Part shown: piece after piece, positions 1 to 11,414 of the stretch
How positions within the stretch are numbered: the stretch's first letter is position 1
How the letters are laid out: every line of letters starts with the position of its first letter
Source of the DNA: Pantoea deleyi
GTDB taxonomy: Bacteria; Pseudomonadota; Gammaproteobacteria; Enterobacterales; Enterobacteriaceae
Reading direction: 5' to 3'
Length of the DNA stretch: 64,000 bases
Assembly: GCF_022647325.1 (NCBI RefSeq)
Contig: NZ_CP071405.1
Location: 124,001 to 188,000 of the forward strand
The notes under the pieces: generated by a model
Seen by the model: only the letters and a program-made list of their open reading frames with translations
What the model was told of the DNA's origin: nothing
Databases searched by the model: none
Translations under genes and position numbers: made by a program

Positions 1-516
1 GGACGGGATTTAGCGCTGCTGGGACGCTTCTACGCGCAGGCGCTGGTCGATGGCGCGGTCGATTTCGATCTGCTGTTCGGTCCGGCTTACAAAGGCATTC
101 CGATTGCGACCACCACGGCGGTGGCGCTGGCGGATCATCATGACCGCGACGTGCCTTACTGCTTTAACCGTAAAGAAGCCAAAGATCACGGCGAAGGCGG
201 CCTGCTGGTGGGCAGCCCCCTGCAGGGCAAAGTGATGCTGGTGGATGACGTCATCACCGCCGGTACGGCGATTCGTGAGTCGATGGACATTATCGGCGCG
301 CACAACGCCACGCTGGCCGGTGTGCTGGTGTCGCTGGATCGTCAGGAGCGCGGACGCGGAGAAATGTCGGCGATTCAGGAAGTGGAACGCGATTACGGCT
401 GCAAAGTGACCGCGATTATCACGCTGGCCGATCTGATTACCTGGCTGGAAGAGAAGCCGGAGATGGCCGATCACCTGGCGCAGGTGCGGGCTTATCAGAA
501 GGCATACGGGATTTAA
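1..516 (+). CDS. pyrE: Orotate phosphoribosyltransferase, 5'-truncated by window edge
   Basis: PyrE transfers a ribose-phosphate from PRPP to orotate, giving OMP in de novo pyrimidine synthesis (cytosol, homodimer). The frame is open from base 1 and encodes 171 residues. Compared with the 213-residue E. coli protein as I remember it, about 42 N-terminal residues lie outside the window, the first visible residues being [12 protein letters not shown]. The PRPP-binding signature [14 protein letters not shown] is intact, as is the flexible-loop segment [13 protein letters not shown] strong intrinsic terminator follows immediately and slmA converges from the other side, as in E. coli. The start and the upstream attenuator region cannot be seen. 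Confidence 0.97.
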   Translation, partial: GRDLALLGRFYAQALVDGAVDFDLLFGPAYKGIPIATTTAVALADHHDRDVPYCFNRKEAKDHGEGGLLVGSPLQGKVMLVDDVITAGTAIRESMDIIGAHNATLAGVLVSLDRQERGRGEMSAIQEVERDYGCKVTAIITLADLITWLEEKPEMADHLAQVRAYQKAYGI

Positions 517-519
517 TCG

Positions 520-546
520 AGGCGGGCATGACGCCCGCCTTTTTTA
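520..546 (+). terminator. Intrinsic terminator of pyrE
   Basis: A GC-rich hairpin (GGCGGGC, loop ATGAC, GCCCGCC) is followed by a run of seven T. It begins four bases after the pyrE stop codon. It sits in the short gap between the convergent genes pyrE and slmA. Confidence 0.9.
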
Positions 547-550
547 ACCG

Positions 551-1147
551 TCAGGCGAGCTGAACGGCGATCAGCGGCCAGCGTGCCTCAAAGTCTGCGG
601 TCGGGCTGAAGCGAAACTCAGAACGGACATAGCGCGACAGTAAACCTTCACAGAAAGCCAGCAGCTGACTGGCCAGCAGCGCCTCATCAGCCTGAAATGC
701 TTCCCCTTCCCGCATCCTGCGTTCACGCATGACCTGTCGCAGCTGCACTTCAATCCGCTCAAACAGCTGATTGATGCGGCCCTGCAGGCGATCCTGCTCA
801 AACATCAGTGCATGGCCGGTCAGAATGCGGGTCAGTCCCGGATTACGCTCACCAAATCCCAGAATCAATTGGACGATCAGACGCAGACGCGTCATGGTCT
901 CTTTTTCATCCTTGAGGATCAGATTGATGCGGGTAATCAGACTGTCTTCAATAAACTCAATCAGGCTATCGAACATCCGGGTCTTGCTGGGGAAGTGACG
1001 ATAGAGCGCCGCTTCGGATACGCCTACCGTAGCCGCCAGTTTAGCGGTGGTAATGCGCTGACTGCCATCACCGGACTCCAGCATCTGCGCCAGTGCCTGC
1101 AAAATCTCTTCGCGACGATTCCGTTTCGCGACTTTTTTTTCTGCCAT
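551..1147 (-). CDS. slmA: Nucleoid occlusion factor SlmA (TetR family)
   Basis: SlmA is a DNA-bound inhibitor of FtsZ ring assembly over the nucleoid. The protein is 198 residues, the same length as in E. coli. It has a TetR-type helix-turn-helix at residues 31-60 ([20 protein letters not shown], then HFPSK) and an all-helical C-terminal dimer and FtsZ-binding domain. The start ATG gives the [17 protein letters not shown]-terminus expected of the family. The neighbours pyrE and dut are those of E. coli. I see no SlmA-binding palindrome nearby. Confidence 0.97.
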   Translation of the reverse strand: MAEKKVAKRNRREEILQALAQMLESGDGSQRITTAKLAATVGVSEAALYRHFPSKTRMFDSLIEFIEDSLITRINLILKDEKETMTRLRLIVQLILGFGERNPGLTRILTGHALMFEQDRLQGRINQLFERIEVQLRQVMRERRMREGEAFQADEALLASQLLAFCEGLLSRYVRSEFRFSPTADFEARWPLIAVQLA

Positions 1148-1266
1148 GACCTTAAAAACCCCTGAAATTTACCTAAAAACAGGCAACACCTACGCATCTG
1201 CCACAGGAACGCGTCCCATGGCGATGAGGAAAAATAACGGGCGTAAGTGAAAGTCGGTATTGCGGG

Positions 1267-1725
1267 TTACTGGCGACCTGAGTGGCCAAAGCCGCCTTCA
1301 CCGCGCAGGCTGGCGTCGAAATCGTCTACCAGGTTAAATTCCGCCTGCACCACGGGCACGAAGACCAGTTGTGCCATGCGGTCGCCAGGCTGCAGCGAGA
1401 AGCTCTCCTGACCGCGATTCCAGACCGAGACCATCAGTTGTCCCTGATAATCGGAGTCGATCAGGCCCACCAGATTGCCCAGCACAATCCCATGTTTGTG
1501 GCCCAGACCTGAGCGCGGCAGGATTACCGCAGCCAGTTCAGGATCGGCGATATGAATCGCCAGGCCGGTCGGCACCAGCGTCGTGGTGCCTGGCGCGATA
1601 TCGAGAACATCATCAATGCATGCGCGTAAATCTAACCCGGCAGAACCTGAGGTGGCGTAAGTCGGCAGGGGAAACGCTTTGCCGACACGCGGATCCAGGA
1701 TTTTAACGTCTATTTTTTTCATCAT
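1267..1725 (-). CDS. dut: Deoxyuridine 5'-triphosphate nucleotidohydrolase (dUTPase)
   Basis: Dut hydrolyses dUTP to dUMP and pyrophosphate, keeping uracil out of DNA and feeding thymidylate synthesis. The trimeric dUTPase motifs are all visible: [19 protein letters not shown], the GDRMAQLVF strand and the C-terminal [10 protein letters not shown] loop that closes over the active site. I place the start at the [12 protein letters not shown] methionine pair, giving 152 residues as in E. coli; the frame continues upstream to a TTG, but that extension is not conserved. The first 23 bases overlap the end of coaBC on the same strand, so the two are probably co-transcribed and translationally coupled. 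Confidence 0.96.
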   Translation of the reverse strand: MMKKIDVKILDPRVGKAFPLPTYATSGSAGLDLRACIDDVLDIAPGTTTLVPTGLAIHIADPELAAVILPRSGLGHKHGIVLGNLVGLIDSDYQGQLMVSVWNRGQESFSLQPGDRMAQLVFVPVVQAEFNLVDDFDASLRGEGGFGHSGRQ

Positions 1726-2923
1726 AACGGCTGACAATCTCGTCTATTAATTGTTGGCCAAGGAGCGACTTATCGCTGAGCGGTAAGCGTTTTTCTCCAT
1801 CCTGCCAAAAAAGGTGAAGAGCATTGGTATCGCTATTAAACCCCTGTCCGGTTTTAGCGACGTCGTTAGCGCAGATCAGATCCAGATTCTTGCGCACCCG
1901 TTTTTGCCGGGCGTATTCTTCCACATTCTGTGTTTCAGCCGCAAATCCGACAACGAATGGCCGGTTTTCCTGAAGGGCGGCGACGCCAGCAACAATATCG
2001 GGATTCTTTATCAGGTTCAGCGTGACGGTATCATCGCCGCCCTGTTTCTTGATTTTATCGGCCGCAATATCGGCCGCCCGGTAGTCTGCCACGGCTGCGC
2101 TTGCAATGAAAATATGTTGTTTGTCTATCTCGCCCATCACGGCGGCCTGCATCTCCAGCGCGCTAGTGACATCGATACGGCGCACGCCCGCAGGCGCAGG
2201 CAGGGTGACCGGGCCGCTGACCAGGGTTACCTGCGCGCCGCGTCTGGCGGCGGCGGCGGCGATCGCAAAGCCCATTTTGCCTGAGCTGTGATTGCTGATG
2301 TAGCGCACCGGGTCCAGCGCCTCGCGGGTCGGACCGGCGGTTATCATAATGTTGAGATGTTGCAGATCGTTGACGGGGGCGGCCCACTGCACCGCATGGT
2401 CAACAATCGCCAGCGGATCGAGCATCCGGCCTGGACCCACATCACCGCAGGCCTGGCTGCCGCTGTCCGGACCCCAGATCAGCACGCCACGCGCCGCCAG
2501 GCGCTGCAGATTCTGCTGCGTGACCGCCGCGCGATACATCTGCTGATTCATGGCGGGCACCACCGCCACGGGCGAGGCCGTCGCTAAGACGGCGGTCGTC
2601 ACCAGATCGTTTGCCATACCGGCGGTGATCCGGGCAATCAGGTCGGCAGTGGCTGGCGCCAGCACAATCAGGTCGGCCCATTTTGCCAGCTCGATATGGC
2701 CCATCGCCGCTTCCGCGGCGGGATCAAGCAGGTCGTCAAAGACCGGATAGCCGGACACGGCCTGCAGACTGAGCGGGGTAATAAACGCCTTCGCGCCCTC
2801 CGTCATCATCACGCGGACATCCGCGCCGCGGTCGCGCAGGCGGCGCACCAGTTCAGGTGCTTTGTAAGCAGCGATACCGCCGCTGACGCCAAGAAGAATT
2901 TTTTTGCCGGCTAATCCCATCAT
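1703..2923 (-). CDS. coaBC: Bifunctional phosphopantothenoylcysteine decarboxylase / phosphopantothenate-cysteine ligase
   Basis: CoaBC catalyses two successive steps of coenzyme A synthesis: CTP-dependent addition of cysteine to 4'-phosphopantothenate (CoaB, C-terminal half) and decarboxylation of the product (CoaC, N-terminal flavoprotein half). The N-terminal half shows the FMN-binding GGIAAYK, the catalytic histidine in MGHIEL, the PAMNQQMY motif and the reactive cysteine in [13 protein letters not shown]. The CoaB half begins near residue 190 with [19 protein letters not shown]. The length of 406 matches E. coli. There are two adjacent ATG codons; a GAGG eight bases upstream favours the first. 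dut overlaps its end and radC diverges from it. Confidence 0.97.
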   Translation of the reverse strand: MMGLAGKKILLGVSGGIAAYKAPELVRRLRDRGADVRVMMTEGAKAFITPLSLQAVSGYPVFDDLLDPAAEAAMGHIELAKWADLIVLAPATADLIARITAGMANDLVTTAVLATASPVAVVPAMNQQMYRAAVTQQNLQRLAARGVLIWGPDSGSQACGDVGPGRMLDPLAIVDHAVQWAAPVNDLQHLNIMITAGPTREALDPVRYISNHSSGKMGFAIAAAAARRGAQVTLVSGPVTLPAPAGVRRIDVTSALEMQAAVMGEIDKQHIFIASAAVADYRAADIAADKIKKQGGDDTVTLNLIKNPDIVAGVAALQENRPFVVGFAAETQNVEEYARQKRVRKNLDLICANDVAKTGQGFNSDTNALHLFWQDGEKRLPLSDKSLLGQQLIDEIVSRYDEKNRR

Positions 2924-3103
2924 GATGTTGGCCTCACTAAGCTCTCAGCCGCTCGTGGCGGCGAATGCACGGACTTTATCACAAAAGCGCGGATACGCCT
3001 TTTCACAGGCTGCGTTTGCGAGCCGCCTCGTAGATTGTGTCGCCACGTCTGGCGGTCCGCATCCGGACAGGCCATGCTGATGCGCATCTCAGGGAGAGCA
3101 GAT

Positions 3104-3760
3104 ATGAAAATAAGCGGACCACGGGAAAAACTGCAGAGGCTGGGCGCGCATTCGCTCAGCGATACCGAACTTCTGGCCATCTTTCTTCGTACTGGCTCGC
3201 CAGGGCAGAATGTCATTGCGCTGGCTGACCAGATGTTGCAGGAATTTGGTTCGCTGTATCAGCTAATGACGTCGGGCAAAACGGCGTTCAGCGGTATCAA
3301 AGGCGTCGGCGATGCCAAGCTGGCGCAGCTGCATGCGATTGCCGAACTGGCGAAACGCTTCTTCGCCAGTAAACTGGCCCGCGAAAGCGTGATGGAAAAT
3401 CCGCAGATTACGCGCCAGTACCTGCAAAGTCTGCTGGCCGATCAGGAACGCGAGATCTTTATGGCGCTGTTTCTGGATAATCAGCACCGGGTGATGCGGG
3501 CACAGAATATGTTCTCGGGATCCATCAACAGCGTCGAGGTTCACCCGCGCGAGATTGTCCGGGAAGCGCTGAAGCTCAATGCCGCCGCCCTGATCCTGGC
3601 GCATAATCATCCATCGGGCGTGGCCGAACCGAGCCGGGCAGACCGCGAAGTCACCCATAAAATCAGCGAAGCCTGCCAGCTTCTCGACATCCGTCTGCTG
3701 GATCATCTGGTGATAGGCCATGGCGAATATGTCTCTTTCGCCGAGCGCGGATGGCTCTGA
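3104..3760 (+). CDS. radC: RadC family JAMM-domain protein (YicR)
   Basis: The protein has 218 residues. An N-terminal helix-hairpin-helix-like region (about residues 5-80, with [13 protein letters not shown]) precedes a JAMM/MPN+ metalloprotease-like fold with the metal-binding motif HNHPSG followed by an aspartate eight residues later (residues 173-186). Despite the name, a direct DNA-repair role for RadC was withdrawn for E. coli, and the function remains unsettled. The open frame extends upstream to 3035, but the ATG at 3104 is preceded by AGGGAG at a good distance and gives the family's usual length. Its position between divergent coaBC and rpmB matches E. coli. Confidence 0.93.
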   Translation: MKISGPREKLQRLGAHSLSDTELLAIFLRTGSPGQNVIALADQMLQEFGSLYQLMTSGKTAFSGIKGVGDAKLAQLHAIAELAKRFFASKLARESVMENPQITRQYLQSLLADQEREIFMALFLDNQHRVMRAQNMFSGSINSVEVHPREIVREALKLNAAALILAHNHPSGVAEPSRADREVTHKISEACQLLDIRLLDHLVIGHGEYVSFAERGWL

Positions 3761-3828
3761 CAGCGGGAATTTTCGCGCCAGGTGGCGGCTTTTTGCCCGA
3801 TCATTCGGGATCTTTATCTGTTCGGGAC

Positions 3829-3857
3829 TTGAGCACTTGGGCTGAGCGGCGTATACT
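3829..3857 (+). promoter_or_regulatory. Sigma-70 promoter of rpmB-rpmG
   Basis: TTGAGC (3829-3834) and TATACT (3852-3857) are separated by 17 bases, close to the sigma-70 consensus. The promoter lies about 145 bases upstream of rpmB, leaving a long leader. Confidence 0.75.
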
Positions 3858-3864
3858 ACGCCAC

Positions 3865-3966
3865 CTTTGAGAATCTCGGGTTTGGCGGTTAGGCCAGCTT
3901 AGCGGGTTCCATGGAACTCGCCTGGCGGGCTGCAAGCCTGACGAGGCGGCCAAAACCTAATTTTTA
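3865..3966 (+). promoter_or_regulatory. Structured 5' leader of rpmB-rpmG, possible attenuator
   Basis: The transcript leader can form an outer helix between GGTTTGGC (3879-3886) and GCCAAAACC (3949-3957). It encloses at least one strong inner hairpin, GCGGGTTCC/GGAACTCGC (3902-3921). The outer helix is followed by TAATTTTT, so it resembles an intrinsic terminator placed before the first ribosomal-protein gene. Regulation by a ribosomal protein is inference only. Confidence 0.4.
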
Positions 3967-3979
3967 AAGCTCGAGCTGA

Positions 3980-4237
<258 letters not shown>

Positions 4238-4245
4238 GGAACTGA

Positions 4246-4416
<171 letters not shown>

Positions 4417-4430
4417 TTTTAGTGTTCTGC

Positions 4431-4458
4431 TAAAAACCCGGCTCCGGCCGGGTTTTTT
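4431..4458 (+). terminator. Intrinsic terminator of rpmB-rpmG
   Basis: The hairpin AAAACCCGGC-TCC-GCCGGGTTTT is followed by a T tract. It lies 15 bases after rpmG and just before mutM, so mutM probably has its own promoter or depends on read-through. Confidence 0.9.
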
Positions 4459-4485
4459 GTTTGTGTAAAACGCTGAGGAGAGGGT

Positions 4486-6543
<2,058 letters not shown>

Positions 6544-6544
<1 letters not shown>

Positions 6545-7818
6545 TAGTGGGCTCGCGGTGGCAGATGGGGTTCGAGTAACTGTAGCAGGCGCTGCAGCGC
6601 GCCCTGATTCTGATGCAGCACCTCTACCGCGTGACGTCCGTAGTAGCGGCGATAATCATCATCCTGCAACAGATTGGTGACCTCTTTTTCCAGCGACACC
6701 ACGTCGGTCACGGTGATCAGCCCCTGGCCCTCCTGCAGCTTGCCGCAGATGTCTTTGAAGTTCCAGATGTGCGGGCCCATCAGCACCGGAAGGGCATGTG
6801 CGGCCGGTTCCAGCGGGTTGTGGCCGCCCCGTTCCACCAGGCTGCCGCCGACAAAGGCCAGATCTGCAATGCCGTAAAGCAGCATCAGTTCACCCATCGA
6901 GTCGCCGATAACCACCTGGGTCGCACCGGACGGGATCTCGCCGCTGCTGCGCAGGATAAAACTAAAGCCACGTTCCTGCGTCAGTTCGCGGGCATCGTTA
7001 AAGCGCTCAGGATGACGGGGAACCAGGATCAGCAACAGATCCGGGAAGGTCTGCAGCAGGCGACGATGCGCATCCAGCACGATAGCTTCTTCGCCTTCGT
7101 GCGTGCTGGTGGCAATCCAGACCGGACGGCGCGGCGCCCACTGACGGCGCAGCGTTACGGCGCGGGCGGCCAGCTCTGGCGTGACGGAAATATCAAACTT
7201 CAGGCTGCCGGTAATCGCCAGCTGGGACCGTTTCAGCCCCAGCCCCAGGAAGCGGTCGCCATCTTCGGCGTTCTGTGCGGCGATCAGCGTGATGCTCTGC
7301 AGCAGCCGGCGCATAAATTTGCCCAGTTTGCGATAGCCTTTGGCCGAGCGGGCGGAGAGGCGGGCGTTGGCGATCACCAGCGGAATATTACGCTGGTGCA
7401 GTATGCGGATGATGTTCGGCCACAGCTCGGTTTCCATGATGATCACCAGCCTGGGGTTGACCGTATCCAGAAAACGATTGATCGACCCCGGCAGATCGTA
7501 GGGCAGATAGACATGGTGAACATCTTTGCCAAACGCGGATTGTGCCCGCTCGGAGCCGGTCGGCGTCATGGTGGTGACGGTAATCGGCAGGGTCGGATAA
7601 CGATGACGCAGCGCGCGCACCAGCGGAATCGCGGCCAGGGTTTCCCCCACAGAGACCGAGTGCAGCACGATGCCATCGGGCGCGACTTTGCCGGTGCAAT
7701 AGCCATAGCGTTCTGCCCAGCGTTTGCGATAGGCCGGCGCTTTACGACCGCGCAGCCACAGGCGCAGCCAGATCAGTGGCTGAATTAAGTAGAGCAGTGC
7801 GGTGTAAATGGTCGTCAT
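6544..7818 (-). CDS. waaA: 3-deoxy-D-manno-octulosonic acid (Kdo) transferase
   Basis: WaaA (KdtA) transfers Kdo residues from CMP-Kdo to lipid IVA on the cytoplasmic face of the inner membrane, an essential LPS step. The protein is 424 residues. There is an N-terminal membrane anchor (about residues 5-22), then [11 protein letters not shown] containing the proposed catalytic glutamate near residue 59, and the GT30 C-terminal region with [22 protein letters not shown] CMP-Kdo binding sequence. The upstream gap to wabG is 92 bases and may carry a separate promoter. waaE follows with a one-base overlap. Confidence 0.97.
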
Positions 7819-7910
7819 AGTTACCGTTACAGCAGGTTCGCGTCTGAAAAAAGATTAAAATCGGATGGCGGCATGTTATCAGAAACCCTGCATGCACTCA
7901 TCCCGGATTG

Positions 7911-9044
7911 TCAGTTGCCGCTCAGTACCTGCTGATAAAGCGACGTCAGCGCCTGCGCCAGTCGCGACGGGCCGTAAGGTTCAATTTTGCGCCGTGCGGC
8001 GTCGCCCATGCGTGAATCGCGGGAAAGTGCCGATATGGCGTTCACCGCCTGATTTAACCCGTTGATATCCAACGCATCACAGACGAAGCCTTCCTGACCT
8101 GCGGTAATGAATTCGGCGCCACCGCAGCCGGTGCTGGTAATCACCGGCAAGCCGCAGGCCATCGCCTCCAGCACCACATTCGGGAAGGGGTCGTAGAGCG
8201 TGGGCAGCAGCAGGCCATCCGCCGCGTGATAGAACGGCTGCACATCCTGCCGGACGCCGACAAAGCGCAGCCGATCCAGGCAGTTCAGCTGCCTGGCCAG
8301 CTGCTGATAGCGTGACTGTTGCTTGTCCTGACCCACCACAATCAGATAGCGATCGCTGGCGGCCAGCGCCTGAATCGCCGCTTTCAGCCCTTTACGTTCA
8401 AAGCCGGAGCCGACATAAATCAGTACGGTGGCGTCAGCGGGCAGCGCCAGCTGCTGGCGGCTCGCCTGACGCGCCGCTTCCGTAGCGGGCTGAAAACGGC
8501 TGGCGTCGATGGCGTTGTGAATCACATGGATCCTGCCGGCATCAAGCGAGAAACAGCGCAGGATATCGCGCTTCACCATCTCCGAATTGCAGATCACCGC
8601 TTTCAGCGTCGGCGAGTTAAACATCTCCGCTTCCGCCTGCAGAACGTAGCGGTGATAGGGACTGAGTGCCGCACTCAGCCGCTGCCAGGGCGAGACGATG
8701 CGGGCGCGCTGTTCCAGCCAGACGCGATGAACGCCATCCCCGGCGCGGAAAATGTCACAGCCCGCGATGCGCTCATGGCTCTGCACAATATCGAACTGCT
8801 CCCGCTCCCAGCAGGCGCGGGCCGCGCGGGCAAAACCGCGTTCTCGGGAGATGCGGCCCAGCTTTGCCGGGTTGCAGATATGCAGATGCCAGTCAGGGTT
8901 TGGCGTGCCCTGCCAGCTGCGGGTAATGATGTTGAGGTCGAGCTGTTCGCTACCCAGCGCCTCCAGCGCGCGTGAGATAAACCGCTCGGCGCCGCCATCC
9001 GGCCGGTATTTCTGCCGGACGATCGCCAGCCGTAACTTACTCAT
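7911..9044 (-). CDS. wabG: LPS core glycosyltransferase, GT4 family, WabG-like
   Basis: The 377-residue protein has the GT-B two-domain layout. The N-terminal acceptor domain shows RQKYRPDGGAERFISRALE and SHERIAGCDIFRAGDG, and the C-terminal donor domain has YVGSGFERKG and the E-x7-E motif within PFPNVVLEAMACGLPV. It closely resembles Klebsiella WabG, which adds galacturonic acid to the second heptose, and is more distantly related to the E. coli glucosyltransferase WaaG. The sugar it transfers cannot be read from sequence. Its start overlaps the end of waaQ by eight bases, so the two are an operon. Confidence 0.8.
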   Translation of the reverse strand: MSKLRLAIVRQKYRPDGGAERFISRALEALGSEQLDLNIITRSWQGTPNPDWHLHICNPAKLGRISRERGFARAARACWEREQFDIVQSHERIAGCDIFRAGDGVHRVWLEQRARIVSPWQRLSAALSPYHRYVLQAEAEMFNSPTLKAVICNSEMVKRDILRCFSLDAGRIHVIHNAIDASRFQPATEAARQASRQQLALPADATVLIYVGSGFERKGLKAAIQALAASDRYLIVVGQDKQQSRYQQLARQLNCLDRLRFVGVRQDVQPFYHAADGLLLPTLYDPFPNVVLEAMACGLPVITSTGCGGAEFITAGQEGFVCDALDINGLNQAVNAISALSRDSRMGDAARRKIEPYGPSRLAQALTSLYQQVLSGN

Positions 9045-10119
9045 TCAGGTAACTCCTTGCGGCCGCGACTACATCCTTCACCGGGATCGCCGACAGATAG
9101 CGCTGGTCAGTGCGGGTGTCGATAGAATCGGGTGAGGGCAGCGGGCCATAATCGCCCGCCCAGATGACGTGATTGTTGTCGCCCCAGGGCCGCCAGTGCT
9201 GCAGTTTGGTCGGGCCAAACAGCGCAATGCAGGGCGTTTTCAGCGCGGCGGCCATGTGCATCGGAGCGGAGTCGACACCCATAAACAGCCGGGCGTGCTC
9301 AATCAGCGCGGCCAGCTGCGGCAGCGTGAACTGGCCCGCCAGCGACACCACGTCCGGCGACGCACAGAGCGCCCGGATGCGGTTAATCATGGCCAGCTCC
9401 TGCTTGTCCGGTCCGGCGGTCAGCACGACCTTACGGCCGGGCTGCGCCAGTTGTTCGATCGTGGCGGCCACGCTCTCCTCTTCCCAGCATTTGAAGCCCC
9501 AGCGCGAGGTCGGCTGCACCACGATATAGGAGCCGGTCACCCGGTGTTCCGCCAGGCGGGCCTGTACGATCTGCCGGTCTGCCTCGCTGTAGTGCATCGA
9601 CACGCGTGCGCCGTCGCTGCTGATGCCCAGGGGCGCCAGCGCCGACATATTCTGCTCAACGGTGTGCAGTTTGCTGTGATTGTGCGTGGGCACCAGGCGG
9701 TTATGGCACCATCGCCACAGGGCGTTATCCCGCTTTTTAAAGGCGAACCCGATGCGAACGGGCGCCCCGGAGAGCCGGGTAATCAGGGCCGCGCGCCACT
9801 GATCGGCCAGATTAATCACCAGATCATACTGCGCATCACGAATGGCGCGGATCAGGTCTCGTTCATGGCCCAGCTTGCGCCAGGTGCCTTCCTGCTTCCA
9901 TTTACGATCGATCACGTGCAAATGACGGATAGCCGGATGGGCTTCCAGCATCGGACGCGTTTCCTGATAGAGCAGCACATCGATGCTGGCCTGCGGATAC
10001 CGCGCCCGCAGCGCATTGATGGCGGGCGTGGTAAGCAGCATGTCACCATGATGGCGCAGCTTAATCAGTAATATATTTTTTGGTGAGATGTTTGCTGGAG
10101 TCAGGCTGGCCATAAACAA
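9037..10119 (-). CDS. waaQ: LPS core heptosyltransferase III (GT9)
   Basis: WaaQ adds the branch heptose (HepIII) to HepII of the LPS inner core, using ADP-heptose. The protein has 360 residues with the GT9 heptosyltransferase hallmarks: an N-terminal KNILLIKLRHHGDMLLTTPA glycine-rich segment and the donor-domain motif MGVDSAPMHMAAALKTP. The overlap with wabG matches the usual waaQ-first core operon. The first methionine is weakly supported; MASLTPAN four codons in is an alternative start. No JUMPstart/ops element was seen upstream. Confidence 0.9.
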   Translation of the reverse strand: MFMASLTPANISPKNILLIKLRHHGDMLLTTPAINALRARYPQASIDVLLYQETRPMLEAHPAIRHLHVIDRKWKQEGTWRKLGHERDLIRAIRDAQYDLVINLADQWRAALITRLSGAPVRIGFAFKKRDNALWRWCHNRLVPTHNHSKLHTVEQNMSALAPLGISSDGARVSMHYSEADRQIVQARLAEHRVTGSYIVVQPTSRWGFKCWEEESVAATIEQLAQPGRKVVLTAGPDKQELAMINRIRALCASPDVVSLAGQFTLPQLAALIEHARLFMGVDSAPMHMAAALKTPCIALFGPTKLQHWRPWGDNNHVIWAGDYGPLPSPDSIDTRTDQRYLSAIPVKDVVAAARSYLNE

Positions 10120-10186
10120 GAGTTCTCAGAATTCAGTGAACCGATTGTAGGGCAAACGCTTTTTAGGATAAAGCCAGCCTGGGCGG

Positions 10187-11173
10187 TTATTTAGCCCGCC
10201 AGCGATAGAGGCGACCCAGCCACAGCAGTAACTGATACCACTGTTTGATGCCCCGGGCATTGCGCAGCATGCGCAGATGCGTCTTGCTGGCGAAGAGATC
10301 CGTGATGATAGCCTGGCGGGCCTGTTCATCAGGCTCCCGTCTCACACTGTGGCACACGCTCAGCGCCTCATGGGTCACCTGATAGTGAAACGACGGGTAG
10401 ATTTTTACGCGGTCCCGATAGCGGGTATTAAGCTCTTCCAGCAGCCGCGCGATTTTCAGGTAGTGACGCTGATATTCAACGTTGCGCGCGCCTGTCCGCT
10501 TGCGGTTGCTGATGGAGGCGTCGTGCATATAGTAGCGATAGAGCACCGCGTCGGTATAACGCACGCGATTGGCCAGCAGCATAAACTCGGTGGTCCAGGG
10601 AATATCCTGATGATGCAGGCCAGGCTCAAACTGCAACTGATGCTGCTCAATCAGCGCCCGGCGATAGATGCCCAGCCAGACCACATGCATATAGCGATGG
10701 GTTTTCAGCGCGGTATTGAGCCAGTCGGCACCGCTCAGCACCGGCGTGCTGCACAGGCGATCCAGCGGGATCAGCGGCTTTACCCGCTGGCTGTGTTTGA
10801 AAAACCACTCGGCGTTGCACTGCGCCGCATCCAGATCGTCCGCCTCGGCCATCGTCACCAGCGTCTGATACATCTCCGGCTGCTGGGTATCATCCGCGTC
10901 CGGGAAGGTGACATATTTCCCGCGCGCTATCGCCAGTCCGGCATTGCGCGCCCGCGACACGCCCCCGTTTTCCTGATGAATAACACGAATGTGAGAGTGC
11001 TGCTGTGCATAGTGATCGGCGCGTTCGCCTGAGCCGTCGGTGGAACCATCGTCGACGATAATAATTTCCAGCGAGGTCAGCGTCTGCGCCAGCAGTGACT
11101 GCATGAACACATCAAACATGCTGCCCGCGTTATACATCGGGGTAATGATACTCAGCAGAGGAGAAGTACTCAT
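10187..11173 (-). CDS. waaH: LPS core glycosyltransferase WaaH/YibD (GT2)
   Basis: From the ATG at 11173 the product has 328 residues and closely matches E. coli YibD (WaaH), which adds glucuronic acid to the outer-branch heptose of the LPS core under PhoB or PmrA control. Visible motifs are IITPMYNAGSMFDVFMQSLL, IIVDDGSTDGS, the metal-binding FPDADDTQQPEMY and FEPGLHHQDIPWTTEFM. The frame extends 22 codons further upstream, but that segment is unlike the family. In E. coli yibD lies between tdh and yibQ; here it sits inside the core cluster, next to waaQ. A C-terminal amphipathic basic tail is typical of the family. Confidence 0.87.
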   Translation of the reverse strand: MSTSPLLSIITPMYNAGSMFDVFMQSLLAQTLTSLEIIIVDDGSTDGSGERADHYAQQHSHIRVIHQENGGVSRARNAGLAIARGKYVTFPDADDTQQPEMYQTLVTMAEADDLDAAQCNAEWFFKHSQRVKPLIPLDRLCSTPVLSGADWLNTALKTHRYMHVVWLGIYRRALIEQHQLQFEPGLHHQDIPWTTEFMLLANRVRYTDAVLYRYYMHDASISNRKRTGARNVEYQRHYLKIARLLEELNTRYRDRVKIYPSFHYQVTHEALSVCHSVRREPDEQARQAIITDLFASKTHLRMLRNARGIKQWYQLLLWLGRLYRWRAK

Positions 11174-11414
11174 GACACTCTCTGCGCCTGCGTGGTATTC
11201 ACTGCGAAAGGGCGTTGCCTCGTCATAAATCATGTCCAAATCAGCAGAATGAAAACAGGAATGTCGCGATTATAGAACGGGCTGGCCTGCCTGCTTTACT
11301 AAAAAGCCACGCACGCCTTCTGGAGTGTGTTACATGCGTTTTTTTTACGCAGCCGGGTGGCGCAGGCCGGCCGCGTAGTACGCCAGCGGTCATGTCGTCC
11401 CGGCGTTGCGGGCG
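11174..11414. other. Gap between the GT8 gene and waaH
   Basis: This 241-base gap separates two genes on the minus strand and probably contains the waaH promoter. I see a T-run flanked by TGCGT/ACGCA (near 11336-11354) but no convincing terminator, ops element or operator. Confidence 0.4.

Noticed and set aside
3769..3796. Possible terminator of radC (GCGCCAGGTGGCGGC followed by TTTTT)
   Set aside because: The stem is too short and irregular to call with confidence.
6613..7788. Long plus-strand open frame opposite waaA
   Set aside because: Shadow of waaA; histidine- and glutamine-rich composition typical of antisense frames, with no family resemblance.
11220..11238. Pho-box-like TCGTCATAAATCATGTCC upstream of waaH
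   Set aside because: Only the first half resembles CTGTCAT; the second half does not match, so PhoB control cannot be supported from sequence.
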